Shown: positions 33,106-41,049 of the stretch, one piece after another
Position numbering within the stretch: the first letter of the stretch is position 1
How the letters are laid out: every line of letters begins with the position of its first letter
Source of the DNA: Mycobacterium sp. 852002-50816_SCH5313054-b
Lineage (GTDB): Bacteria; Actinomycetota; Actinomycetes; Mycobacteriales; Mycobacteriaceae
Assembly: GCF_001667185.1 (NCBI RefSeq)
Contig: NZ_LZIC01000096.1
Span: 1-51,919 of the forward strand
Length of the DNA: 51,919 nt
Direction of reading: 5' to 3'
Notes under the pieces: generated by a model
The model's input: only the letters and a program-made list of their open reading frames with translations
What the model was told of the DNA's origin: nothing
Databases searched by the model: none
Translations under genes and position numbers: made by a program

Positions 33106-33426
33106 TTAGCTCGCCGGCGGTACCAGCGGCGGACGGCACACGTTGGCGCCCGGATCCCACCACCAGCCGTTGTCGCATGCGAGCGGCTGCGGCCCGACAC
33201 CCAGCGGCCGGCACACATTGGCCGTCGGGTCCCACCACTGCCCGGGGTCGCATGCCAGCGGCTGCGGCCCGACACCCAGCGGCCGGCAGACCTTGCCCGT
33301 CGGGTCCCACCACTCGCCGTCCGCGCAGTCAGCCCTGCTCACCGCCGGCGTCGCGATCGTCACGGCAGCCATCGATGCCAACGCCGCCATGACGGCGGGA
33401 ACAAGACGGCGAACGAACGTCCTCAT
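33106..33426 (-). CDS. Secreted protein with three WWDP cysteine repeats
   Basis: A 106-residue protein with a signal peptide (RRLVPAVMAALASMAAVTIA, cleavage likely after SRA, residue 32). The mature part is three tandem 25-residue repeats beginning at Cys34, Cys59 and Cys84 with the pattern C-x-x-G-x-WWDP-x-x-x-VCRPLGVGPQPLA; the last is shortened. Each repeat has two cysteines and two or three tryptophans, so a disulfide-stapled wall- or sugar-binding module is possible. GGGAGG precedes ATG 33426. I do not recognise the family. Divergent from the SnoaL-like gene at 33526. Confidence 0.75.
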   Translation of the reverse strand: MRTFVRRLVPAVMAALASMAAVTIATPAVSRADCADGEWWDPTGKVCRPLGVGPQPLACDPGQWWDPTANVCRPLGVGPQPLACDNGWWWDPGANVCRPPLVPPAS

Positions 33427-33525
33427 GGCGAGCCTCCCCCGTGTGGCATATGGATCATCGAACCGAGCCGAGCCGCACAGGTCAAGACTCGAGCGCGACC
33501 GCTCGCCCCGGTTACCGTCGAGTCT

Positions 33526-33963
33526 GTGACGACTGAAACCGACCCCGCGGAGATCCGACGCCTCGTTGACGAGCTGGCCAGCGCCCTTCGGGCCCACGAC
33601 CTGGAGGCGGCGATGTCGATCTACGCGCCCGACGTCGTGTCGTTCGACATCGAACCACCGCTCCAACACGTGGGTGCGGAAGCAAAACGGAAGAACTGGG
33701 AACGCGTCTTCGCGGCATACGAGTGCCCCCTCGGATACGAGGTTCGCGAGCTCACCATCACGGTGGGAGAGGACGTGGCGTTTGCCCACAGCCTCAATCG
33801 GCTCAGCGGCACGTTGCGCAACGGTGCAAAGACCACCGGTTTCTGGGTCCGAGCGACGACGTGCTTTCGCAAGCTCAATGGCCGCTGGGCCATTGCGCAC
33901 GACCACGTGTCGGTGCCTTTCGACATGTCGACGGGTACGGCGCTGGTGAATCTAGAGCCCTGA
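33526..33963 (+). CDS. SnoaL/DUF4440-like NTF2-fold protein
   Basis: A 145-residue protein from GTG 33526. PAEIRRLVDELASALRAHDL, EAAMSIYAPDVVSFDIEPP, then RKNWERVFAAYECPLGYEVR and GFWVRATTCFRKLNGRWAIA with HDHVSVPFDM follow the NTF2-like alpha+beta cone of the YybH/SnoaL group. Such proteins are small hydrolases, isomerases or ligand-binding subunits. Longer upstream readings overlap the divergent secreted-protein gene and are unsupported. Role unknown. Confidence 0.82.
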   Translation: MTTETDPAEIRRLVDELASALRAHDLEAAMSIYAPDVVSFDIEPPLQHVGAEAKRKNWERVFAAYECPLGYEVRELTITVGEDVAFAHSLNRLSGTLRNGAKTTGFWVRATTCFRKLNGRWAIAHDHVSVPFDMSTGTALVNLEP

Positions 33964-34069
33964 GCAGGCATTGGCAGTGCATGGCAGTTCCTGGGGTGGC
34001 CCTGGCAGCGGCCGCTGAGCTTTTATTCGGTGAGGGGTCGGCACCGAAAGCTCAAGGAGGGACAACCGC

Positions 34070-34915
34070 ATGGCACAGCTCGCGCTCCGGCAGGCCACCA
34101 TCGAATACCAGGAGTACGGACCGAAGGATTCGCCGCACGCGCCGGTGCTGTTCGTCCACGGCATCCTGGTCGACGGGCGACTGTGGCGCGAGGTCGTCGA
34201 TCCCCTGGCGCGGCGCGGCTTCCGCTGCATCGTGCCGACCCTGCCGCTGGGCTCGCACACCATCCCGGTCCACGACGCCACCGCGCTGTCCCTGCCCGGT
34301 ATCGCCGAGCTGATCAACGACGTGATCGTCGCCCTCGACCTTTCCGATGTGACGCTGGTCGGTAGCGACACCGGAGGCGGGCTGTGCCAACTGGTCGTCG
34401 ACGCCCACCCGGACCGGATCGGCCGTCTGCTGCTCACCAATTGCGACGCCTTCGACAAGTGCCCACCATTCCCGTTCGACATCGCGTTCGGGCTGCTGCG
34501 GGGCCCCATCTCGATCAAGGCCATGTTCCAGCAATTACGGTTGCGGGCGCTGCGCCACTCGCCGCTGGGCTTCGGCCTGCTCATCAAGCGCCCCGATCCG
34601 GACCTCACCTCCGCCTGGCTGCAGCCCTGCCTCAACGACTCACGCATCTGCCGCGACATGGCGGCGCTGCTGCGCCAGGTGACCGCCTTCGACCTCAACG
34701 ATGTGGCCACCCGCCTTCCCCGGTTCACCAAGCCGGTCACCCTAGTGTGGGGCCAAGAGGACCGCTGCTTCACGCCCGGCCTGGGCCGGCGCCTGGCCGG
34801 GTTGTTCGGCAACGGGAAGCTGATCGAGGTGCCCGACGCGAGAACCTTTGTCTCCCTTGATCAGCCGGACGCGGTCATCGACGCGATCGTCGCGATCGCT
34901 GCGATCAGGGCGTAG
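34070..34915 (+). CDS. Alpha/beta hydrolase with aspartate nucleophile
   Basis: A 281-residue hydrolase. VLFVHGILVDGRLWREVVDP (oxyanion HG) and nucleophile elbow LVGSDTGGGL, where the nucleophile is Asp (near residue 99) as in haloalkane dehalogenases and epoxide hydrolases. The acid is expected in WGQEDRCFTP. At the usual catalytic-histidine position the sequence reads VPDARTFVSLDQPD, with no histidine, so the triad looks incomplete. Ribosome site AAGGAGGGA before ATG 34070. It overlaps the convergent DUF167 gene by 11 bases. The reaction cannot be named. Confidence 0.85.
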   Translation: MAQLALRQATIEYQEYGPKDSPHAPVLFVHGILVDGRLWREVVDPLARRGFRCIVPTLPLGSHTIPVHDATALSLPGIAELINDVIVALDLSDVTLVGSDTGGGLCQLVVDAHPDRIGRLLLTNCDAFDKCPPFPFDIAFGLLRGPISIKAMFQQLRLRALRHSPLGFGLLIKRPDPDLTSAWLQPCLNDSRICRDMAALLRQVTAFDLNDVATRLPRFTKPVTLVWGQEDRCFTPGLGRRLAGLFGNGKLIEVPDARTFVSLDQPDAVIDAIVAIAAIRA

Positions 34916-35147
34916 CGCTGGGCCTGACCCGGAAACGTTTGAGCCGCGCCGTCGTTCCGGACACCAACTCGATTCGGCTTCTCGGCAATTGAAGGTGTGC
35001 CGCGAGCAACCGGGTGACCGCTTCGTTGGCCTTGCCGTCAACCGCCCGCTCCCGGACGTAGATCGTCAGCTCACCGTCGGGACCGACCTCGACAAGCGGC
35101 CCCTTGCGGCTGCCGGGCTTGACCTTGACGACGACGAAGTCGCTCAT
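34905..35147 (-). CDS. DUF167 (YggU-like) protein
   Basis: An 80-residue protein with the DUF167 pattern: VVVKVKPGSRKGPLVEVGPD, LTIYVRERAVDGKANEAVTR, LLAAHLQLPRSRIELVSGTT and ARLKRFRV. It is full length for this widespread small family of unknown role. ATG 35147 is the natural start; a longer upstream frame adds unrelated sequence. Convergent with the hydrolase, divergent from the DUF899 gene. Confidence 0.9.
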   Translation of the reverse strand: MSDFVVVKVKPGSRKGPLVEVGPDGELTIYVRERAVDGKANEAVTRLLAAHLQLPRSRIELVSGTTARLKRFRVRPSATP

Positions 35148-35246
35148 GCCGCGTGAGGCTACCGACGGGATGCCGCACCGATGAATTTCGGGCGCGCCAC
35201 CAGTCAGACCTTTCAGAGCCAAGAAATGACCGCAAAGGTGGATCCC

Positions 35247-35948
35247 ATGCCCTCCGAGCACAACGAAGCCCTACCCCCCGTCGTCGACCCCGGGACGTGG
35301 CGCGCCGCGCTCGACGAACTGCGCAAGCGCGAGAAGGCCGCGACCCGCGAACTGGACGCGATCGCGGCCCAGCGCCGGCGTCTGCCGATGGTCGAGTTGC
35401 CCGACTACACCCTGACCGCCGCCGACGGGCCCGTTCGCCTGGTGGATGTGTTCGCCGGCCGTTCGCAGCTCATCGTCTACCACCACATGTGGTGGGACGG
35501 CGCCGAGTGGCAGTGCGGCGGGTGCACGGGCTTCACGTCGCAGTTCACCCGGCTGGAGTTCCTCGACAACTACGACGCCCGGTTCGTCATCGTCACCAAC
35601 GGACCCATCGAGGAGGCGCTCGCCTACCAGCGCAAGGTCGGCAACCGGATGGAGTGGTACTCGTCCTCGGAGAGCACGTTCGGCTCCGACATGGACGCCC
35701 CGCCCGGCGGGGGCTTCGGCGTCAATGTTTTCCTGCGCGACGGCGACACCGTGTACCGCACGTGGCACACGAACGGGCGCGGCACCGAGCAGCTCAGCCA
35801 TTCGTTCGGGCTGATCGACATCCTGCCGTGGGGTCGGCAGGAAGAATGGCTCGATTCCCCTGAAGGTTGGCCCTCCCGCCCGACATACTCGGGGTGGCTC
35901 GACTCCCCCGATATCGCCCGCGCCTACGGACCAAGGGACAACTCATGA
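35247..35948 (+). CDS. DUF899 thioredoxin-like protein
   Basis: About 233 residues. TWRAALDELRKREKAATREL (N-terminal helix) and RRRLPMVELPDYTL lead into a thioredoxin-like fold with LIVYHHMWWDGAEWQCGGCT carrying a C-x-x-C pair (CGGC), as in the DUF899 family. The end WLDSPEGWPSRPTYSGWLDS is also typical. The ATG at 35247 has AAAGGTGG upstream; ATGs at 35181 and 35226 are alternatives. The stop overlaps the next start (ATGA). Probable redox function, unproven. Confidence 0.87.
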   Translation: MPSEHNEALPPVVDPGTWRAALDELRKREKAATRELDAIAAQRRRLPMVELPDYTLTAADGPVRLVDVFAGRSQLIVYHHMWWDGAEWQCGGCTGFTSQFTRLEFLDNYDARFVIVTNGPIEEALAYQRKVGNRMEWYSSSESTFGSDMDAPPGGGFGVNVFLRDGDTVYRTWHTNGRGTEQLSHSFGLIDILPWGRQEEWLDSPEGWPSRPTYSGWLDSPDIARAYGPRDNS

Positions 35949-36421
35949 CCGCCACCGCCGAACGTTACGTCGCCACCCGCACCATCGCCGCGACGCCGAC
36001 GCAGATCTTCGCCGTCCTCGCGGACCCGTCCCACCACTGCAATACCGAGCCCACCGACTGGGTCCGTGACGCGGTGGATGTCGCGCCGATCACCGGCGCC
36101 GGACAGATGTTCGCGATGAACATGTTCCTGACCCAGGCCGGTGGCGACTACGTCGTCCACAACCTGGTGAACCTGTTCGAAAAGGACCGTGCGATCGGGT
36201 GGATGCCCGGCCAGCTCGACGACGCGGGCAACCACCGGCCCGGCGGTTGGTTCTGGCGTTACGACCTCGCCCCGAACGGGGACGGCACCGACGTCACCCT
36301 GACCTATGACTGGAGCGGCACGCCGCAGGATTTCCGCGACCAAGTGGGCACCATGCCCATCTTCGGCCCGGACTACCTGGAGCAATCGCTGGCGGCCCTG
36401 GACCGGTCGATCGCGCACTGA
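35945..36421 (+). CDS. SRPBCC (START/Bet v 1-like) protein
   Basis: A 158-residue helix-grip protein: VATRTIAATPTQIFAVLADP (opening strand and helix), GAGQMFAMNMFLTQAGGDYV, NLFEKDRAIGWMPGQL, then TDVTLTYDWSGTPQDFRDQV and a closing C-terminal helix (YLEQSLAALDRSI). The fold forms a deep hydrophobic ligand cavity. Coupled to the DUF899 gene by ATGA, so the two likely act together. Ligand unknown. Confidence 0.87.
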   Translation: MTATAERYVATRTIAATPTQIFAVLADPSHHCNTEPTDWVRDAVDVAPITGAGQMFAMNMFLTQAGGDYVVHNLVNLFEKDRAIGWMPGQLDDAGNHRPGGWFWRYDLAPNGDGTDVTLTYDWSGTPQDFRDQVGTMPIFGPDYLEQSLAALDRSIAH

Positions 36422-36500
36422 TCCTGCGCTTTTGCGACGCGAATGATCGTGGCGCGTCATGTATTCGGTCCACCGAAAAGTGCGTGGGTACATCAGACTT

Positions 36501-36551
36501 GCATTCCACGTTATTCGCCCGAAGCATTCCTCCGGTCGAATAAAAGCATTC
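36501..36551 (+). promoter_or_regulatory. Repeat cluster upstream of the first GGDEF gene
   Basis: GCATTC occurs three times at 36501, 36524 and 36546, spaced 23 and 22 bases (about two helical turns). TTATTCG (36511-36517) and CGAATAA (36537-36543) form a perfect inverted repeat interleaved with them. The region lies about 100-150 bases before the GGDEF start in a 226-base gap. Confidence 0.4.
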
Positions 36552-36647
36552 GTTGGAATCAGCGTCCGATCCGGTTTAGTTTGGTAAATCTCGATGATAA
36601 AAATCCGGCGCCGTGCGGCCGCTGGATACCCGTTCGGAAGGCAACCA

Positions 36648-37736
36648 ATGCGGTGGTTGGCGGCGTGGTGGCGACAGCCCGACCACTTCGACTGGCTGAC
36701 CGGCTACCTGCAAGCCCACGGTCTGAGCACCAACACCCGCCGCGTCCTCGCGGTCGTCTCTGCGTCCTTGGCGCTGTGGCCGGTCAACGTCCTGTGGGGG
36801 CAGACCCCGTTTTACCCGCGCGTGGCGCTGGCCGTCTCGGTGCTGGCCGGCCTCGTCGGCCTGGGCATGGCGATGGTGTGGTTGTCCCGATGGCCCACGC
36901 GGCGGCAATCGATCGTTTTCGCGATGACCGGCAGTGCGAGCGTGACCGCCGGCTGCCTCTGGCAGACCGAGCCGATCGTCGCGCTGATGGCATGTTCGGC
37001 TTTAGCCGTTCCGGGTGGCTACGTGGCGTTTTTTCACACCGGCCGATATATGGCTCTCAACTTTTGCCTGGCCGGTGCAGTGGGGGCCTTCGAGGTGGTG
37101 CGCCTGGTCTTCGTCGGCGAGGCGACGCTGGCCTTCACCGGTTACTTTCTCGTGCTCGAACTCAACGTGATAGTGCCATTCGCCATCCAAATCGTCGTCC
37201 GGGCGCTGGGCGTGGATTTATTGCGCGCCAATTGCGATCCGCTGACCGGCCTATTGAATCGGCGCGCCTGTGACCGCGCCATCATCGGCCGGATGCTCGC
37301 CGGTGGCGACCACATGTTTCTGGCCGTGGCCATGGTCGACCTCGACCGCTTCAAAGCGGTCAACGACAGCCTTGGTCATGCGGCCGGCGACAAGGCGCTC
37401 GTGGCCGCGGCCCGGGCGCTCACAGCCGCGTGCCTGGACACCTCGATCATCGGCCGCGTCGGCGGGGAAGAGTTCCTGATCGCGGACGTCGTCACGACAC
37501 AACCGCCGAACGGGTGGGGCCATCGGCTCTGTCATGCCGTTGCGGCGATCCCCGCCCCGGTGACGGCCAGCGTGGGAACCGCCACCCTGCCGTTGCGCAG
37601 CGTGGGATGCGATGACGCCGAACGGGCGTTTCGTCAGCTGGTCGCCGACGCCGACACCGCCATGTACGAAGCCAAGCGATGCGGCGGAAACCAGGCGCGG
37701 CACCACCGATCTCCGGCGGCGGCCTCGACGTCCTGA
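36648..37736 (+). CDS. Membrane-bound diguanylate cyclase (GGDEF)
   Basis: 362 residues. About six membrane helices (residues about 40-205) precede a GGDEF domain: DPLTGLLNRRACDRAIIGRM, VAMVDLDRFKAVNDSLGHAA with GDKAL, active site RVGGEEFLI (GGEEF), and the terminal ADADTAMYEAKRCGGNQ. It would make c-di-GMP from GTP. No RxxD inhibitory site stands before GGEEF, so it lacks the usual product inhibition. ATG 36648 follows GGAAGG. A second GGDEF protein of the same plan is at 50654. Confidence 0.9.
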   Translation: MRWLAAWWRQPDHFDWLTGYLQAHGLSTNTRRVLAVVSASLALWPVNVLWGQTPFYPRVALAVSVLAGLVGLGMAMVWLSRWPTRRQSIVFAMTGSASVTAGCLWQTEPIVALMACSALAVPGGYVAFFHTGRYMALNFCLAGAVGAFEVVRLVFVGEATLAFTGYFLVLELNVIVPFAIQIVVRALGVDLLRANCDPLTGLLNRRACDRAIIGRMLAGGDHMFLAVAMVDLDRFKAVNDSLGHAAGDKALVAAARALTAACLDTSIIGRVGGEEFLIADVVTTQPPNGWGHRLCHAVAAIPAPVTASVGTATLPLRSVGCDDAERAFRQLVADADTAMYEAKRCGGNQARHHRSPAAASTS

Positions 37737-37809
37737 GGGGTATCTCGTTCTTGGAAATGCCTTGCGGCAGCGGGACGAGATCACCATAGTCGGCGCGTAG
37801 GGTCAGCGC

Positions 37810-39015
37810 ATGACCGTTCTGCGAACCCAGGTCTGTGTAGCCGGCGGCGGTCCCGCCGGACTTGTCCACGCTCTTCTGCTCGCCCGTGCCGGCGTCGAGG
37901 TTGTCGTCCTGGAGAAGCACAACGACTTCCTGCGCGATTTCCGCGGCGACACGGTGCATCCGAGCACCCTGCGGATCATGGACGAGCTCGGGTTCATCGA
38001 CGAGTTCTTGCGCCTACCCCACACCAAGATCACGCGTGTCGCCTTCGACACCGACGGCTCACTTCGCACCTTCGGCAACTTCAGCGTGCTCACCCGGCTG
38101 GGCTTTCGGCAGCCATATATCGCGCTGATGCCGCAGTGGGACTTCCTGGATTTTCTGGCCGAAAAGGCAAGTGTCTACCCGGAATTCACGTTGATCCGCA
38201 ACGCGGAGGTTAAAGACCTGATCTTTGATGGCGGGCGCGTCGCCGGGGTACGCACGCCCGACCTCGAGGTGCACGCCGAGCTGGTGATCGGCGCCGACGG
38301 ACGCACCTCGGCCGTTCGCGCTGCCGCCGGCCTGACCATCGCCGCCGCGCACTCCCCGATGGACGTCTTGTGGTTCCGGTTGAAATGGCGTCCCGGCGAC
38401 CCCCAAGAGCTATTCGGGGTCATCCGCAGGGGCCTGCTCATGGCTATGATCTACCGGGGCGACTACTGGCAGGTCGCCCATCTCATGCCCAAGGGAACCG
38501 ACCCGCGCGACGGGTCGCTGGAAGCGTTCAAAGAACGCCTGGTCTCCGCACGACCGCAGCTGCGCGAACACGTCGACGACCTGCGCTCCTGGGACGACAC
38601 CAGCCACCTGGACGTGCGGGTGGACCGGCTCGAGAAGTGGTGGCGCACAGGCCTGCTGTGCATCGGCGACGCTGCGCACGCCATGTCGCCGGCCGGAGGG
38701 ATCGGCATCAACCTCGCCGTCGCCGACGCGGTCGCCGCGGCGAATATCTTGTGCGGTCCACTTCGCGAGAACCGGCTGACCGATGCGGACCTCGCCAAGG
38801 TTCAGAAACGCCGCGAGTTGCCCACTCGAATCATCCAGGCCGGTCAGGTCTTCATCCAGAACCGGGCGGTCGAACCCAATCTGACCGGCGACCTGTCCCC
38901 CATCCCCATTCCGAAATTCGTCGGGCGGGGCCCCCTGCAGTTCATCCCGCCGATCATCGTCGGACGCGGGTTCCGCCCGGAGCACGTGCGGACCCCGGAC
39001 GTGCACGCCGGCTAG
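37810..39015 (+). CDS. FAD-dependent monooxygenase/oxidoreductase (PHBH fold)
   Basis: A 401-residue flavoprotein. Dinucleotide motif VCVAGGGPAGLVHALLLARA at the N-terminus, DG motif GADGRTSAVRAAAGL near 160, and the second FAD motif GLLCIGDAAHAMSPAGGIGI near 285. It is the aromatic-hydroxylase (PHBH) group without a thioredoxin-like tail. The reaction would be hydroxylation with NAD(P)H and oxygen. The stop shares CTAG (39012-39015) with the convergent epoxide-hydrolase-like gene. Confidence 0.9.
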   Translation: MTVLRTQVCVAGGGPAGLVHALLLARAGVEVVVLEKHNDFLRDFRGDTVHPSTLRIMDELGFIDEFLRLPHTKITRVAFDTDGSLRTFGNFSVLTRLGFRQPYIALMPQWDFLDFLAEKASVYPEFTLIRNAEVKDLIFDGGRVAGVRTPDLEVHAELVIGADGRTSAVRAAAGLTIAAAHSPMDVLWFRLKWRPGDPQELFGVIRRGLLMAMIYRGDYWQVAHLMPKGTDPRDGSLEAFKERLVSARPQLREHVDDLRSWDDTSHLDVRVDRLEKWWRTGLLCIGDAAHAMSPAGGIGINLAVADAVAAANILCGPLRENRLTDADLAKVQKRRELPTRIIQAGQVFIQNRAVEPNLTGDLSPIPIPKFVGRGPLQFIPPIIVGRGFRPEHVRTPDVHAG

Positions 39016-39461
39016 GAGTTGCCGGCCAGCGGATCGAACATGTGCGCCGGGTCGATACCGAGTTGTCGCGCAACGTGGCTGGCGTCCCAATACTCACGCC
39101 AGTGCGTGATCGCGCCGTCGCGGACCTCGAAAATGGCTGTGACGAAGAACTTCACGGTGACGCCGTTCATGGCATTCACGTCGATTCGTTCGACTACCAC
39201 GGTGTCACCGCTCGACACAATCGTGCGAATTTCGCTTCCCTCGATCATGCCGGTGGCGAGGCTGTTGTGCTTCTCGAGCTCGGCGCGCGCCGCCTCGCGT
39301 CCGACGACCACCGGCGAGAGGGGCACGTGCAGTTGCCAGGCGAAGTCGTCCGCCATCAACGCGGTCATCGCGTCGATGTTCATGTCCTGGCCGTACGCCG
39401 CATGGATGAAGTCGAGCACCAGCTGTTCGGTTTCGCTTTTGTCGGCAACGCCCTCTGGCAT
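39012..39461 (-). CDS. Limonene-1,2-epoxide hydrolase-like/SnoaL-fold protein
   Basis: 149 residues: SETEQLVLDFIHAAYGQDMN, IDAMTALMADDFAWQLHVPL, then TVVVERIDVNAMNGVTVKFF and VTAIFEVRDGAITHWREYWD. The V-x-R-x-D pattern and the terminal REYWD match the LEH branch of the NTF2 fold, where two Asp and one Arg open epoxides with water. ATG 39461 follows GGGAGAG. The upstream gap contains an AT-rich block TAAATAAATTGATTGATTTA (39493-39512), a likely promoter. The convergent monooxygenase could make its epoxide substrate (inference). Confidence 0.8.
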   Translation of the reverse strand: MPEGVADKSETEQLVLDFIHAAYGQDMNIDAMTALMADDFAWQLHVPLSPVVVGREAARAELEKHNSLATGMIEGSEIRTIVSSGDTVVVERIDVNAMNGVTVKFFVTAIFEVRDGAITHWREYWDASHVARQLGIDPAHMFDPLAGNS

Positions 39462-39651
39462 GTCGCTCTCCCGGTCATTCTCGCCCGATGCGTAAATAAA
39501 TTGATTGATTTAATGCTTGGGGCTCGACACTATCCGGCGCACCGGGTCCGGTAAAGGCCCCGCCGCTCCCCGGTTCCGCAGTGTGCTCGCAGCGGCGTGA
39601 GAACTGAGCTGCCGCGCCGCCGCCGAGTCGGTGCCGGGTGGTCAGGCCGCG

Positions 39652-40887
39652 TCAGGCCTGGGGCCCCTCCGAGGGCGGCCAGGGCGATCCGGGGGACGCG
39701 TCGCCGGGTTCGGCATGCTCACCACGGGCCAGCGGCACCCACTGCTCGCTCGGCGCGGGCTGCTTGGACGACGGGAAGTCGCGCAGATTGCCCGAGGGCT
39801 TGGCGTCCCACTTGGCGAAGGTCAGCGGCGTGCGCAGCCAGCAGTGCAGCAGGTTGTACGCCGCCTCCAGCGAGTCGATATGGGTGCGCTCCCACCCGTG
39901 GCTGCCGTCGACCCCGAAGCCGACCAGCGCGGCCCGGGTGCCCGCGCCCGCCTCGATCGCGGCGGCGGCGTCGGAGCGGTAGTAGCGGAACACGTCCCGC
40001 ACGAAGGGAATTGATTGCTCCTCGGCGAGCCGGCAGAGCCTCCGGGTCAGGTGGTAGTCGAAGGGGCCGTGCATGTCGGCCATCGGGATGGTGACGCCGT
40101 CCTCGACGGAGTGCTGGCCGGGCGCGCACACCGCGTTGTCCACCGAGACCAGCTCGGCCACGTCCGCGGGCAGGCCGTGGCTGGCCCCATGCCCGACCTC
40201 CTCGGTGATGGTGATCATGATCGTGGTGCGGTGCGGCAGCACCACCTTGTTCTCCGAAAAGTTCTTGGCCAGGGCGAGCGCGATCGCGACACCGGCCTTC
40301 CCGTCGAGGTGACGGGAGACGATGAAGCCGTCGGCGGTCAGTTCGGGGCTCGCGATCAACGCGACGAAGTCACCGACGTTCAGGCCGAGACGGACCAGGT
40401 CTTCCCGCGAGGAGACCTGGCGGTCGACGCGGACCTCGACGTGCTTCCAATCCGTGGGTTGGGTGTCGATCTCGTCGCCGAACGCGTGCCCGCTGGACTT
40501 GAGCGGCAAGACGGTGCCGGTGATGAACTCGTCGGGGTCGTCGCTGAAGATCCGCACCCGGGCGCCCGTGGCGAACCGGGCCGAGAAGGTGCCGACGGGA
40601 ATCAGCTCGAGGCGCCCGTTGTCCTTGAGGCTGCGCACCATGCAGCCGATGGTGTCCGCGTGAACCGCCAGCGCCCGGTCGGTGGTCGCGGACTCCCCCG
40701 GCAGCTCGGCGGTCAGCGCGCCGCGGCGGGTCAGGGTAAACGGCACGCCAAAGTCGTCGAAGATGTCGCCGATCAGCTGCATCACCGCGTCCGTGCGCCC
40801 CGCGGGGCTCGGGGTCTGCAGCAGCGCGAGCAGAGTGTCGATCATCCACGCGCGGTCGGCCTCAGCCATGGCCGCGGTTTGGCGCAC
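39652..40887 (-). CDS. M42-family peptidase (osmoprotectant NAGGN-type)
   Basis: About 411 residues. TLLALLQTPSPAGRTDAVMQ, AVHADTIGCMVRSLKDNGRL, SRHLDGKAGVAIALALAKN, TITEEVGHGASHGLPADVAE and VGFGVDGSHGWERTHIDSLE give the metal-binding His, Asp, Glu, Glu and terminal His of M42/M20-type aminopeptidases. The sequence resembles the peptidase linked with N-acetylglutaminylglutamine amide synthesis. GTG 40887 follows AAGGGAG at good spacing; ATG 40908 is the alternative. The acidic, proline-rich tail of about 35 residues is extra. The NAGGN synthetase genes are not in this window. Confidence 0.85.
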   Translation of the reverse strand: MRQTAAMAEADRAWMIDTLLALLQTPSPAGRTDAVMQLIGDIFDDFGVPFTLTRRGALTAELPGESATTDRALAVHADTIGCMVRSLKDNGRLELIPVGTFSARFATGARVRIFSDDPDEFITGTVLPLKSSGHAFGDEIDTQPTDWKHVEVRVDRQVSSREDLVRLGLNVGDFVALIASPELTADGFIVSRHLDGKAGVAIALALAKNFSENKVVLPHRTTIMITITEEVGHGASHGLPADVAELVSVDNAVCAPGQHSVEDGVTIPMADMHGPFDYHLTRRLCRLAEEQSIPFVRDVFRYYRSDAAAAIEAGAGTRAALVGFGVDGSHGWERTHIDSLEAAYNLLHCWLRTPLTFAKWDAKPSGNLRDFPSSKQPAPSEQWVPLARGEHAEPGDASPGSPWPPSEGPQA

Positions 40888-41049
40888 GGTGTCTCCCTTC
40901 GGTGTCATCAAGATTCGCGTTCAACCTACCGGGTGGCGGGACCCGACCGGCTGGCAGGCGCATGCCGCCGAATATCTTTCCCGTCATTGCTGCAAATTCA
41001 CGTTAGGCTCCTCGATGTCCGGGTTTACATCGCGAATGAGGAGCCCGCA

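Noticed and set aside
34070..34915. Haloalkane dehalogenase
   Set aside because: The Asp nucleophile fits, but the halide-binding tryptophan and catalytic histidine could not be placed, so only a general hydrolase call is made.
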